64,000 nucleotides of DNA from an uncultured Kiritimatiellota bacterium (lineage in GTDB: Bacteria; Verrucomicrobiota; Kiritimatiellia; RFP12; DVOR01), in the NCBI GenBank assembly GCA_944389585.1, contig CALXMW010000002.1, forward strand, positions 186,001 to 250,000, written 5' to 3'. The number at the start of each line of letters is the position of its first letter. The first letter of the stretch is position 1. A model generated the notes under the pieces. The model was not told where the DNA came from. It saw only the letters and a program-made list of their open reading frames with translations, and made no database searches. Of the stretch, positions 43,884 through 53,848 are shown piece by piece. The position numbers and the translations under genes are program-made.

Positions 43884-45496
43884 CACCACTCCTTCTCCGG
43901 GGCGCGCACCAGGTCGGTATCCTTGGCCAGGCGGAGGCGCTCGGGGCAGTCGAGGGTGTAATGCAGGCCGCGGCTCTCGCGGCGGGCCATGGCGGAGGCG
44001 ACGATGAGCTCGGCCACGTCGGCGATGTTGCGCAGCTCCAGCACGTCGGCCGTCACCAGGTAGTCGAAGTAATACTCGTTAATCTCCTCGCGGAGGTTCC
44101 GGACGCGGCGGAGGGCGCGGCGGAGGCGCTTGTCGGTGCGGACGATGCCCACGTAATCCCACATGCAGGTGCGCAGCTCCTGCCAGTTGTGCGCCACGAG
44201 CACCGCCTCGTCGGTCGGCACGGCATGGCCGTAGACCCAGTCGGGGATGACGACGTGCGCGGCGCTGGGAACGGGCTCGGCGCAGAGCGCCCGGGCGCAT
44301 TCGCAGCCGCAGACGAGGGCCTCGAGCAGGGAGTTGCTGGCCAGGCGGTTGGCGCCGTGGAGCCCGGTGCAGGCGCATTCGCCGATGGCGTAGAGCCCGG
44401 GGAGCGTGGTGCGGCCCTCGACGTCCGCGGCGATGCCGCCGCAGAGGTAGTGCGCGGCCGGGACGATGGGGATGAGGTCGCGCGCCATGTCGATGCCGAA
44501 CTCCAGACACTTGGCGTAGATGGCCGGGAAACGGCCCTTGAAGTAGGCCTCGCCCTTGTGGCGGATGTCCAGGCAGCAGAAGGGGTCGCCGCGCGTCTTC
44601 ATCTCGTTGTCGATGGCGCGCGCGACGATGTCGCGCGGGGCCAGCGAGCCGCGCGGGTCGTACTTCTCCATGAAGGGCTTGCCGTCGCGCGTGACGAGGA
44701 CGGCGCCCTCGCCGCGCACGGCCTCGCTGATGAGGAAGCGCTTGGCCTTGGGGTGGTAGAGGCAGGTGGGGTGGAACTGCACCATCTCCATGTTGCGGAT
44801 CTTGGCGCCGGCGCGCCAGGCCGCGGCGATGCCGTCGCCGGTGGCGATGTCGGGGTTGCAGGTGTATTGGTAGACCTTGCCGATGCCGCCGGTGGCCAGG
44901 ATGACCGCGCCGGTGCGCACGGCCCAGATCTCGCCGGTCTCGGTGCTCAGCAGATAGGCGCCCACCACGCGGTTCTCCCCGCCCTGGTCGTGCAGGAAGC
45001 GCGTCGTCACCAGGTCGATAAGCAGCGTGTTCTCGCAGACGTGCAGACCCTTGGCGGCGCGGACGTGCGCGGCCAGCGTGCGCTCCACCTCGCGCCCGGT
45101 GATGTCGCCGGCGTGGAGGATGCGCCGCCGGGTGTGGCCGCCCTCGCGCGTCAGGTCGAAGCCCTCGGGGCAGGCCGAGCCCTCGGCCTTGGTGAAGGGC
45201 ACGCCCAGGTCGATGAGCCGGCGCAGGCACGCGGGCCCGGCCTCGACGATGCGCCGCACCACGTCCTCGTGGCACAGGCCGGCGCCCGCGTCGAGCGTGT
45301 CGGCCACGTGCAGGTCAAAGCTGTCGTCCGCGCCCATCACGCAGGAGATGCCGCCCTGGGCGTGCGCGGTGTTCGCCTCGTCCAGCGCGGCCTTCGTCAC
45401 CAGCAGCACGCGCCCGTGGCCGGCCAGGCCCATCGCGGCCATCGCGCCGGCGATGCCGCTGCCCACCACCAGATAGTCGCAGTCGATCGTCCTCAT
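43883..45496 (-). CDS. nadB: L-aspartate oxidase
   Basis: A 537-residue flavoenzyme making iminoaspartate for NAD synthesis, using oxygen or, in anaerobes, fumarate as acceptor. FAD motif VVGSGIAGAMAAM at 10-22; HAQGGISCVMGADDSFDLHV in part near 45; GGHTRRRILHAGD near 117; MEMVQFHPTCLY near 236; SEAVRGEGA near 262; and the C-terminal FAD site GLHGANRLASNSLLEALV near 355. RREINEYYFDY-like REEINEYYFDYLVTADVLELRN in part matches NadB rather than succinate dehydrogenase. nadA and nadC are not in the window. The start overlaps the fumarase-subunit stop as ATGA, which is suggestive because fumarate is its likely electron acceptor. Confidence 0.93.
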   Translation of the reverse strand: MRTIDCDYLVVGSGIAGAMAAMGLAGHGRVLLVTKAALDEANTAHAQGGISCVMGADDSFDLHVADTLDAGAGLCHEDVVRRIVEAGPACLRRLIDLGVPFTKAEGSACPEGFDLTREGGHTRRRILHAGDITGREVERTLAAHVRAAKGLHVCENTLLIDLVTTRFLHDQGGENRVVGAYLLSTETGEIWAVRTGAVILATGGIGKVYQYTCNPDIATGDGIAAAWRAGAKIRNMEMVQFHPTCLYHPKAKRFLISEAVRGEGAVLVTRDGKPFMEKYDPRGSLAPRDIVARAIDNEMKTRGDPFCCLDIRHKGEAYFKGRFPAIYAKCLEFGIDMARDLIPIVPAAHYLCGGIAADVEGRTTLPGLYAIGECACTGLHGANRLASNSLLEALVCGCECARALCAEPVPSAAHVVIPDWVYGHAVPTDEAVLVAHNWQELRTCMWDYVGIVRTDKRLRRALRRVRNLREEINEYYFDYLVTADVLELRNIADVAELIVASAMARRESRGLHYTLDCPERLRLAKDTDLVRAPEKEW

Positions 45497-46344
45497 GACA
45501 CCCCCTCCAAAACCGCCGTGTGCCTGCGGCAGGCCCAACAGCCATACGCCACCGTCACGAAGAACGAGGCCGGCAGGCGCGTCCGCGCCGCCAGCTTCAC
45601 CCCCAGCAGGGTCGTCCTCCCGCCCAGGCCCATCGGCCCGATCCCCAGGCCGTTGGCCTCCTCCAGCAGCCGCCGCTCCAGCGCCGCCAGCGCCGGCACG
45701 GGCGAGGCATCCCCCAACGGCCTGAGCAGCTGCTCCTTGGCCACGGCGAAGCCCTCGGCGCGGTCGGCCCCGACGCAGACGCCCAGGATGCCCGGGGCGC
45801 ACCCCTGGCCCTGGATGGCCTGCACCGCGTCCAGCACGCAGGCGCGCACGCCGGCCAGGTCGCGCCCCGCCCCGAGCCGCGCGTCGGGCAGGGAATACTG
45901 GCACCCCATGTTCTCCGAGCCGCCGCCCTTCAGCAGGAGCGTCACCTCCGGCGCGGGCACGTCGGCCTCGGCGAAGTGGTGGACGGGGAGGCCCGGGGCG
46001 ACGTTGCCGCCCACCGTCGCGCCGGTGAGCGCGTCGACGGTGTTCTCGCGCAGCCAGCCGCGGCGGGTGGCCTCGCGCACGGCCTCGGCGGCGGCGCGCG
46101 TGAGCGGCCCCTGGGGCGTCCCCGGCGGCACGCGCCAGAAGAAGGTCGGCGTCCCGGTGTCCTGGCAGAGGGGCACGCCGCGCCCGCGCGCCACGCGGCA
46201 ATTCTCGACGATGGTGCGCAGCGTCCCGCGCGCGGGCTCGCCCTCCTCCTCCGCGGCGCGCTCGAGCGCCCCGAGCACGTCCCCGGGCAGCTCGCACGCC
46301 GCGCGACGCACCAGATCCAACAGCACAGCCTTGGCCTTGTCCAT
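45493..46344 (-). CDS. Class I fumarate hydratase, alpha (N-terminal) subunit
   Basis: A 283-residue subunit of the oxygen-labile 4Fe-4S fumarase/tartrate dehydratase family. Cluster cysteines are visible in VPLCQDTGTP near 58-67, QGQGCAPGILGVCVG near 178-192 and the C-terminal YGCWACRRH; GGGSENMGCQYSLP near 140 and GIGPMGLGGRTTLLGVKL in part near 234 are family-specific. It hydrates fumarate to malate together with a beta subunit, which is not encoded on either side here. The gene heads the nadB operon: an extended -10 TGCTATCAT lies at 46359-46354, so the leader is only a few bases. Confidence 0.9.
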   Translation of the reverse strand: MDKAKAVLLDLVRRAACELPGDVLGALERAAEEEGEPARGTLRTIVENCRVARGRGVPLCQDTGTPTFFWRVPPGTPQGPLTRAAAEAVREATRRGWLRENTVDALTGATVGGNVAPGLPVHHFAEADVPAPEVTLLLKGGGSENMGCQYSLPDARLGAGRDLAGVRACVLDAVQAIQGQGCAPGILGVCVGADRAEGFAVAKEQLLRPLGDASPVPALAALERRLLEEANGLGIGPMGLGGRTTLLGVKLAARTRLPASFFVTVAYGCWACRRHTAVLEGVS

Positions 46345-46353
46345 AACCGCCCT

Positions 46354-46359
46354 ATGATA
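46354..46359 (-). promoter_or_regulatory. Extended -10 promoter with near-leaderless start
   Basis: Minus strand TGCTATCAT; the predicted transcript start (about 46347) is within about 3 bases of the fumarase alpha ATG, and there is no room for a Shine-Dalgarno. Confidence 0.5.
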
Positions 46360-46378
46360 GCAAACGGCGCGGGGCCGG

Positions 46379-47407
46379 TCAGAGCCCGCCGAAGAAGAGC
46401 GAGGTGAAGGAGGTGATGGGGGCGGTGTCGCGCATGTTGTCGATGATCTGGCGGACGTCCTTGATGGTGGCCTCGGCCTCGTCGGCGAGGGTCCGGTCGT
46501 TGACGAGGCGGCCCAGGGTGCCGTGGCCGTCGTTGAGCTTCCGGGAGACGTCGCGGAGGTTGGCGGCGGTGGCCTCGAGGTCCGCCATCAGCGGCGAGCC
46601 GCCGGAGAGGAGGCGCCCCAGGGGGGCCCGCGGGTCGTTGAGCGCGGCGGTGGCGGCCCTGAGGTTGGCGAGCGTCTCCTTCAGGTCGTCGTAGGTGGAG
46701 GAATCCTCGCGCAGCAGCTGGCCCAGGAGCCCCTTGCCCTGGCGCAGGTCTGCCGAGACGGCCGCGAGATCCCCGGACAGACGCCTGGCGTTGTCGAGCG
46801 TGGCCTCGAGCGCGGCGTACGTGGTGTCGTCCGGCGAGAGGAGGCGGCCGACCAACCCCTGCCCGCCGCGGACGCGCGAGGAGATCTCCGCCAGGTCGGC
46901 CGAGGCCCCGCGGAGGTTGACGATGAGGGCCCGCACGTCGCGCGGGTCGAAGGCCTCGCGCAGTTCCCCCACCAGGGCCCCGAGCTCGCGCATCACATCC
47001 TGCGGCGGCAGGCCGCGCACCCGCGCGCCCTCGGGCAGCGGCCCGTCGGCCACCCCCTGGTCCAGCTCCAGGCACGCCCCGCCGAGGACGGAGGTGGCGG
47101 CGACGGAGGCCGTGGCGTCGGCCTGCAGGGGGATGGCCGAGTCGATGGCGAAGGTGACGACGACGCGGTCGCGGGCCAGGCGCAGGTGCCGCACGGCGCC
47201 CACCTTCATGCCGCGCACGGTCACCGGGTCCTGCTCGCGCAGGGCGCCCACGCGCTCGAAGACGGCCTCGCGCACGACGTCGCGCCGGCCGCGGAAGAGA
47301 TCCACGCCGCTGATGACGATGGTGAAGAACCCCAGCAGCGCCACCACGGCCGCCACGAAAAGGCCGGTCAGCAGGTCTGGCAGAAGGGATTGGGATTTGG
47401 CGCTCAT
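46379..47407 (-). CDS. MCE/MlaD-family lipid-transport substrate-binding protein
   Basis: A 342-residue inner-membrane-anchored periplasmic protein. One N-terminal helix (residues 11-34) is followed by the MCE domain with VTVRGMKVGAVRHL near 61-74 and ATSVLGGACLELDQG near 102. Residues 130-330 are a long helical tail with three recurring GLLG(R/Q)LL-type units about 50 residues apart (GLVGRLL, GLLGQLL, PLGRLL and TLGRLV), which may extend the lipid tunnel. Part of the MlaE-MlaF-MlaD operon moving phospholipids between membranes. Start overlaps the mlaF stop. Confidence 0.9.
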   Translation of the reverse strand: MSAKSQSLLPDLLTGLFVAAVVALLGFFTIVISGVDLFRGRRDVVREAVFERVGALREQDPVTVRGMKVGAVRHLRLARDRVVVTFAIDSAIPLQADATASVAATSVLGGACLELDQGVADGPLPEGARVRGLPPQDVMRELGALVGELREAFDPRDVRALIVNLRGASADLAEISSRVRGGQGLVGRLLSPDDTTYAALEATLDNARRLSGDLAAVSADLRQGKGLLGQLLREDSSTYDDLKETLANLRAATAALNDPRAPLGRLLSGGSPLMADLEATAANLRDVSRKLNDGHGTLGRLVNDRTLADEAEATIKDVRQIIDNMRDTAPITSFTSLFFGGL

Positions 47408-48156
47408 GGCATGGCCTCCAGGCTTTGCGCCTCCAAAAAGGCGCGGACGTCGGGGTGCGGCGCGGCCAGCAGGTCGCGCGGGGCGGCCACCTGCAGGAAG
47501 CGGCCGCCCTTGAGAAAGGCGATGCGGTCGGCGATGCGCAGGGCGCCGGCCAGGTCGTGCGTCACGACCACGCAGGCGGCGCCGCGCGCCCGCCCGATCC
47601 GGGCGATGAGCCCGTCCACCGTGCGGGCCATGACGGGGTCGAGCCCCGAGGTCGGCTCGTCGAAGAAGAGCGCCTCCGGGTCCTCGATGATGGCGCGGGC
47701 GAAGGCGGCGCGCTTGACCATGCCGCCGGAGACCTCGGCGGGGTAGAGGTCCCCCGCGTCCCCCAGCCCCACCTCGCCCAGGGCCGCGGCCACGCGCCGG
47801 GCGATCTCGCCCTCCGGCAGGCGCGCGCGCTCCTCCAGCGGCAGGGCCACGTTCTGCGCCAGCGTCTTCCAGCCCAAAAGCGCCCCGCCCTGGAAGAGGA
47901 AGCCCACGCGCCTGCGCAGCGCCGCGAGCGCACCCGCCGAGAGCGCCGAAAGGTCCTCCCCCAGCAGGCGCACGGCGCCCGAGGTGGGGAAGAGCTGCCC
48001 GGAGGCCAGGCGCAGCGTCACGGATTTGCCCGTGCCCGAGGGGCCGATGATGGCCACGATCTCGCCCTTCGCCACGCGCAGCGAAAGCCCGTCGAGCACC
48101 ACGCGCGCGCCGAAGGCCTTGCGCACGCCCTCGAAGGCCACGGCCTCAGAAGACAT
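47404..48156 (-). CDS. MlaF-type ABC transporter ATPase
   Basis: A 250-residue ATPase. Walker A IGPSGTGKSVTLRL near 37-50, Q-loop GFLFQGGALLGWKT near 87, ABC signature EVSGGMVKRAAFARA near 140 and Walker B ALFFDEPTSGLDPV near 160 are intact; the GMxKR signature and FQGGAL are specific to Mla/Ttg2 ATPases. It drives lipid transport with MlaE. Confidence 0.94.
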   Translation of the reverse strand: MSSEAVAFEGVRKAFGARVVLDGLSLRVAKGEIVAIIGPSGTGKSVTLRLASGQLFPTSGAVRLLGEDLSALSAGALAALRRRVGFLFQGGALLGWKTLAQNVALPLEERARLPEGEIARRVAAALGEVGLGDAGDLYPAEVSGGMVKRAAFARAIIEDPEALFFDEPTSGLDPVMARTVDGLIARIGRARGAACVVVTHDLAGALRIADRIAFLKGGRFLQVAAPRDLLAAPHPDVRAFLEAQSLEAMP

Positions 48157-48931
48157 AGAAGCACCTCGTCACGAAATACCCGCCCACCAGGATCGCCAGG
48201 AAGGAGTAGACCACCGCCCGCCGCGTCGAGGCCCCCACCCCGGCCGCCCCCTGCCGCGTCGCGAAGCCCACCGCGCACGAGATCCCCCCGACGAGCACCC
48301 CGAAGAAGGCCGCCTTCAGCAGCCCCACGTAGAGATCCTTCGGCTCCGCGGCCTCCACCACCTCGCCCATGAACTGCAGGAAGGGGATGCCCAGCTGCGT
48401 GTAGCCCACCAGCCCCCCGCCCACGAAGGCCACCACGCACGTGTAAAACGAGAGCAGCGGCGCCATCGCCACCAGCGCCCACAGCCTCGGCGCCACCAGG
48501 AAGCGCACCGGGTCCACCCCCATCATCTCCAGCGCCGCCGTCTCGTCGCTCACCGTCATCGTCCCCAGCTGCGCGGCCATCGCGCTGCCCACGCACGCCG
48601 CGAGGATGATCCCCGTCATGAAGGGCCCCATCTCGCGCAGCATCGCGTACGCCAGCGTCATCGCCACCATCAGCTCCTGCGAGAACTGCCGGAAGGCGAT
48701 CCCCAGCTGCAGGCTCAGGATCATCCCCGTGAACAGCGCCACCACCGTCGCCACCGCCAGCGAGCCCACGCCCACCACGTACAGCTGGCGCGCCAGATCC
48801 CGCCGCCCCGCGCGCCGCGCCAGCACCCCCGGCAGGGCCGCCAGCCCCGCCCCCGTCAGCCGCGCCGTCCGCCCCACCCCGGCCAACGCCGCGCGCCAAA
48901 ACCCGTCCACCGGCTCATGCAGCACCGTCAT
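48146..48931 (-). CDS. MlaE-type ABC permease
   Basis: A 261-residue permease with five to six helices. FTGMILSLQLG near 66, MLREMGPFMTGIILAACVGSAMAAQLGTM in part near 96-124, EIDALEVMG-like DETAALEMMGVDPVRFLVAPR in part near 129-149 are the MlaE hallmarks. The ATG at 48931 overlaps the stop of the W-rich protein as ATGA; the upstream frame to 48952 lies inside that gene. Confidence 0.94.
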   Translation of the reverse strand: MTVLHEPVDGFWRAALAGVGRTARLTGAGLAALPGVLARRAGRRDLARQLYVVGVGSLAVATVVALFTGMILSLQLGIAFRQFSQELMVAMTLAYAMLREMGPFMTGIILAACVGSAMAAQLGTMTVSDETAALEMMGVDPVRFLVAPRLWALVAMAPLLSFYTCVVAFVGGGLVGYTQLGIPFLQFMGEVVEAAEPKDLYVGLLKAAFFGVLVGGISCAVGFATRQGAAGVGASTRRAVVYSFLAILVGGYFVTRCFYVF

Positions 48932-50172
48932 TCCTCGTCCTCCGTCGTCCACCAGAACAGCCCCCAGAACAGCTCATGGCGCGTCTCCCGCTCCCCCGCC
49001 CCGCGTTCCGCCGTGTAGAACGTCCAGAACGGCGCCCAGTTGCGCTCCACCGCGGGCACGTCCCGGATCGGGAACAAGATCAGCGAGCGCCGCCGCAGCC
49101 CCTCGTCCTCATGGAACGCGCTCGCGTAGAACGGCCACACCCGGAAATGGCTCGACTGCAGGCGCCCCCGCCCCCGCGCGTCGAAGGCATACGTCTCCTC
49201 GCTCACGTAAAACGGCCAGAACCGGCTGCGCCGCGTGAACTTGTTCTCCGTCGCCTGGCGCTCCCCCACCACCAGCGGATGCAGCAGCCACCACCCGCTG
49301 CGCGTGTTCCGATCCGTCATCCCCCACAGCCGCCAAGACTTCCACGTGCTCTCGCGCGCGTCCCGGTACCGCTCGAACAGCGGCCACGGGCAACGCAGCA
49401 GAAAGGCCCCGTCGCGCGTGTGCCGCCACTGGAAAAGCGGCGGCAGCACCCCCCCGCCCCACTCGCTGTCCGTCCGCACCCGCTCGGCCAACGGCCAGAG
49501 CATCCACCCCGTGCCCGAATGGTTCGGCGCCGTGAACGTGCGATCGTTCCACAGCGGCCACAGCACGAAGCGCGAGTCCACCCCCCGCTCCCGCTTCGTC
49601 CCATACAGCGGCCACAGCGCCCAGCGCGTCCGGTCAGCGTCATACTTCAGCGAGAAGAACGGCCACAGCCAATAATCCCGCCGCACCCCCTGCGTGCCCC
49701 CCGTCCGGTAACTGAGCCAGAGCGGGAACAGCCGCCAGCGGAACTCCTCCAGCAAAAAGAACTTCGGCATTCGCCCCCACACCGGGAAGAGCCCCCAGTA
49801 CCCATCCTCCTCCCCCGCGCGCCCATTCACCCACAGCGGCGGGATCGAGAACGAATAATCCCGCGACCGGCGCGACGTCCTGTCCCGCTCCCACCAAAAC
49901 GTCCAGATCACGCGCCACTGCCGCGCCTCCCCCCGCCACGAGAAATGCGTCAACGGCCAGACCACCTCCATGTCCTCGTCCCCCGGGTTCCGCGCCGAGC
50001 GCTCCCACGCATAGAACGGCCGGATCGCGAAGCGCGTCAGCCCCACCCCCTCCCGCGAGCCCCACTCGAAGAACGGCCCCACGCGCAGGCGAAACGTCCC
50101 CGGCGCGTCCGGCGCGCCAAACGCCGACGCTCCCAGCAGGCAACACGCCAGAGCCATCCATAACATTCTCAT
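48928..50172 (-). CDS. Exported tryptophan-rich repeat protein of the Mla operon
   Basis: A 414-residue protein with a signal peptide (about 20 residues, cleavage near AFGA) and at least eight copies of a W-P-(L/F) core such as VVWPLTHF, LWPFFSL, LWPLYGT, LWPLWND, LWPLAER, FWPFYVS and VWPFYAS, plus LFPLW and LFPIR variants. Spacing of about 35-45 residues and alternating aromatic and charged residues suggest an outer-membrane beta-barrel or a repeat propeller. It is the first gene before mlaE-mlaF-mlaD and translationally coupled to mlaE, so a role as the outer-membrane partner of the lipid transporter is plausible. I do not recognise a named family. The promoter -10 TGGTATACT (50188-50183) lies about 11 bases before the ATG. 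Confidence 0.7.
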   Translation of the reverse strand: MRMLWMALACCLLGASAFGAPDAPGTFRLRVGPFFEWGSREGVGLTRFAIRPFYAWERSARNPGDEDMEVVWPLTHFSWRGEARQWRVIWTFWWERDRTSRRSRDYSFSIPPLWVNGRAGEEDGYWGLFPVWGRMPKFFLLEEFRWRLFPLWLSYRTGGTQGVRRDYWLWPFFSLKYDADRTRWALWPLYGTKRERGVDSRFVLWPLWNDRTFTAPNHSGTGWMLWPLAERVRTDSEWGGGVLPPLFQWRHTRDGAFLLRCPWPLFERYRDARESTWKSWRLWGMTDRNTRSGWWLLHPLVVGERQATENKFTRRSRFWPFYVSEETYAFDARGRGRLQSSHFRVWPFYASAFHEDEGLRRRSLILFPIRDVPAVERNWAPFWTFYTAERGAGERETRHELFWGLFWWTTEDEE

Positions 50173-50182
50173 CGGTTTGTAA

Positions 50183-50188
50183 AGTATA
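50183..50188 (-). promoter_or_regulatory. Extended -10 promoter of the Mla operon
   Basis: Minus strand TGGTATACT, transcript start predicted about 4 bases before the ATG at 50172, so the mRNA is nearly leaderless. Confidence 0.5.
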
Positions 50189-50273
50189 CCACATCTCCCC
50201 TCCCCCGCCGCAACCCCCTTCCCGCGCCCCGGCGCACGGCAGGCCGCACCCCCCGGAAGGGGCGCCGCGGCGG

Positions 50274-51017
50274 TCAGAGGACCTTGGAGAGAAAGTCGCG
50301 GAGGCGGGGGGTGGGCGGGCGCGCGAAGAGGTCGGCGGGGGGCCCCTCGGCGGCGACGCGGCCCTGGTCGATGAAAAGGATGCGGTCGGCGACCTCGCGG
50401 GCGAAGGCGACCTCGTGGGTGACGACGATCATGGTGAGCCCACCCTGGGCGAGCTGCTTCATGAGGGTGAGCACCTCGCCGACCATCTCGGGGTCGAGGG
50501 CGGAGGTGGGCTCGTCGAAGAGCACCAGGTCCGGCTCCATGGCCAGGGCGCGGACGATGGCGATGCGCTGCTTCTGCCCGCCGGAGAGGCGGGTGGGATA
50601 GTCGTGCGCCTTGTCGGCCAGGCCGATGCGCCCGAGAAGGTCGAGGGCCTTGGCCTCGGCCTGGGCGCGGGTCTGGCGGCGGGTGAGGGTGGGCGCGAGG
50701 GTGATGTTGCGCAGAACGGTCAGGTGGGGGAACAGGTTGAAGTGCTGGAAGACCATGCCCACGCGGCGGCGCAGGCGGTTCACGTCCGCCCCGCGCGCCA
50801 GGACGTCGCGACCCCGGAAGCGGATCTCGCCGGCGTCGGGCCGCTCCAGGAGGTTGAGGCAGCGCAGGAAGGTGGATTTGCCGCCGCCGGAGGGGCCCAG
50901 CACGAAGAGGGCCTCGCCGCGGCGGACCTCGGCGTCGAGGCCGTCGAGGACGACGCGCCCGGCGAAGGCCTTGCGCAGGCCGCGGACGGCAAGGAGGGGG
51001 GCTTCGGGGTCAGGCAT
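50274..51017 (-). CDS. Polar amino-acid ABC transporter ATPase (GlnQ-like)
   Basis: A 247-residue ATPase. Walker [16 protein letters not shown] near 38-52, Q-loop [15 protein letters not shown] near 85, signature [15 protein letters not shown] near 140, Walker [16 protein letters not shown] near 162. [12 protein letters not shown] and FNLFPHLT are characteristic of the glutamine/polar amino-acid importer group. It pairs with the fused binding protein-permease whose stop it overlaps by 8 bases. Confidence 0.93.
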   Translation of the reverse strand: MPDPEAPLLAVRGLRKAFAGRVVLDGLDAEVRRGEALFVLGPSGGGKSTFLRCLNLLERPDAGEIRFRGRDVLARGADVNRLRRRVGMVFQHFNLFPHLTVLRNITLAPTLTRRQTRAQAEAKALDLLGRIGLADKAHDYPTRLSGGQKQRIAIVRALAMEPDLVLFDEPTSALDPEMVGEVLTLMKQLAQGGLTMIVVTHEVAFAREVADRILFIDQGRVAAEGPPADLFARPPTPRLRDFLSKVL

Positions 51018-52577
51018 CGCGCTTGAGCCTCCTTTCGAGGCGGCCGAGCAGCCAGGTGAAGAGCGAGACGATGGCCAGGTAGATGGCCGCGACGGCCAAC
51101 AGCGGCATGAAGGCGGTGTACGTCTGCGAGCGGATGACGTCGCCGGCCTTGGTGAGATCCATCAGCGCGATGTACCCGGCCACGGAGGTCTCCTTGAGCA
51201 GGACGATGAACTCGTTGCCCAGCGCGGGCAGGACGTTGCGCAGGGCCTGCGGGAGGATGACGAAGCCCATCGTGCGCCAGTGCCCCAGGCCCAGCGAGCG
51301 CCCGGCCTCGTTCTGCCCGCGGTCGATGGCCATGATGCCGCCGCGGACGATCTCGGCGACGTAGGCCCCGGAGTTGAGCCCGAAGGCCACCACGGCCACG
51401 AAGACCTTGCTCACGTCCTGCGAGCCGAAGATGACGAAGTAGATGATCAGCAGCTGGACGACGACGGGCGTGCCGCGCACGACGGTGAGGTAAAGCCTGC
51501 AGAGGGCGTTGGGCAGGGCCAGCGTCCCGGCCATGTCGTGCGTGGCGCGGATCACCGCCACGCCGAAGCCGATGAGCAGCCCCAGCAGCGTGGCCAGCGC
51601 CGAGATGACGAGCGTGGCGCGCAGGCCCTCGGCCAAATAGCGCCAGCGCCCCTCGTCCACGAAGTTCGCGCGGAAGGTGGCCGCCAGGCCGCGGAGGGCG
51701 TCGCCCAGCGTCCGCCGCGGCGGGTCGAGCGCGGGGTCGGCGGCCAGGCGGGCGAGCTCGGCGCGGAGCATGGGGTCGGCGGCGACGGCCTCGCGGATGT
51801 CGGCGGTGTCCACGGGGGCGGTGGGGGTGGCCCCGCCGTTGGCCTCGAGATAACGGCGGGCGACCTCCTCGAGGTGGCCGGCGCGGCGCAGGTGCACGAG
51901 GATAGCATCGACCTGCGCGGCAAGGCGCGGGTCGGCGGGGTTGACGGCGAAGGCGTAGGCCTCGCGCACGACAGGCCGCGGCAGCAGGCGCAGGCCCGGG
52001 GTCTGCGCGATGAAGGCCTGCGCGGGCTGGCGGTCGACGACGGCCGCCTCCACCTTGCCCATGCGCACGGCGTTGAGGGCCTCGATGACGCTCTTGTAGC
52101 GGTCGGGCTCGCCGTAGGCGCGGGTGACGAAGAGGTCGCCGGTGGAGCCGCTCTGCACGCCCAGGCGCAGGCCGGGCAGATCCTCCAGGTCCCGCGCCGC
52201 GCCGGCGATGGGGACGACGGCCACCTGCGCGGCCTCGACGTAGGGCGCGGAGAAGCGCACCTGGCGCGCGCGCGCCTCGGTGACGGTGATGCCGCTGGCG
52301 GCGAGGTCGGCCTTGCCGGTGGCGACGGCGGGGATGACGGCGTCGAAGGCCATGTCCTGCACCTCGAGCGGGCGGCCGAGGCAGGCGGCGAAGATGGCGC
52401 AGAGCGCCGGGTCGATGCCGTCGATCGCGCCCTGCACGTGGTATTCGTAGGGCGGGAAGGTGGCCTCGCAGATCACGCGCAGCGGCTCGGGGCCCCCTTC
52501 CTCCCGGCACCCGCCCCAGCCCAGGGCCAGGCACGGGAGGAGAAGCAGGCCCAGGCGGCGCAGCCCTCGCCGGAGGC

Positions 52578-52581
<4 letters not shown>
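51010..52581 (-). CDS. Amino-acid ABC transporter: binding protein fused to permease
   Basis: A 523-residue fusion. The N-terminal signal ends in a possible lipobox (GWGGC). Residues 30-260 are a periplasmic binding domain of the glutamine-binding type: [41 protein letters not shown] in part, GVQSGSTGD. After a linker, residues 305-515 are a HisM/GlnP permease with the EAA loop [20 protein letters not shown] in part. Such binding protein-permease fusions are known in some bacteria. The ATG at 52581 overlaps the guaA stop as ATGA. Substrate is probably a polar amino acid; possibly glutamine. Confidence 0.9.
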
Positions 52582-53837
<1,256 letters not shown>

Positions 53838-53848
53838 GGGGTCCTTTC

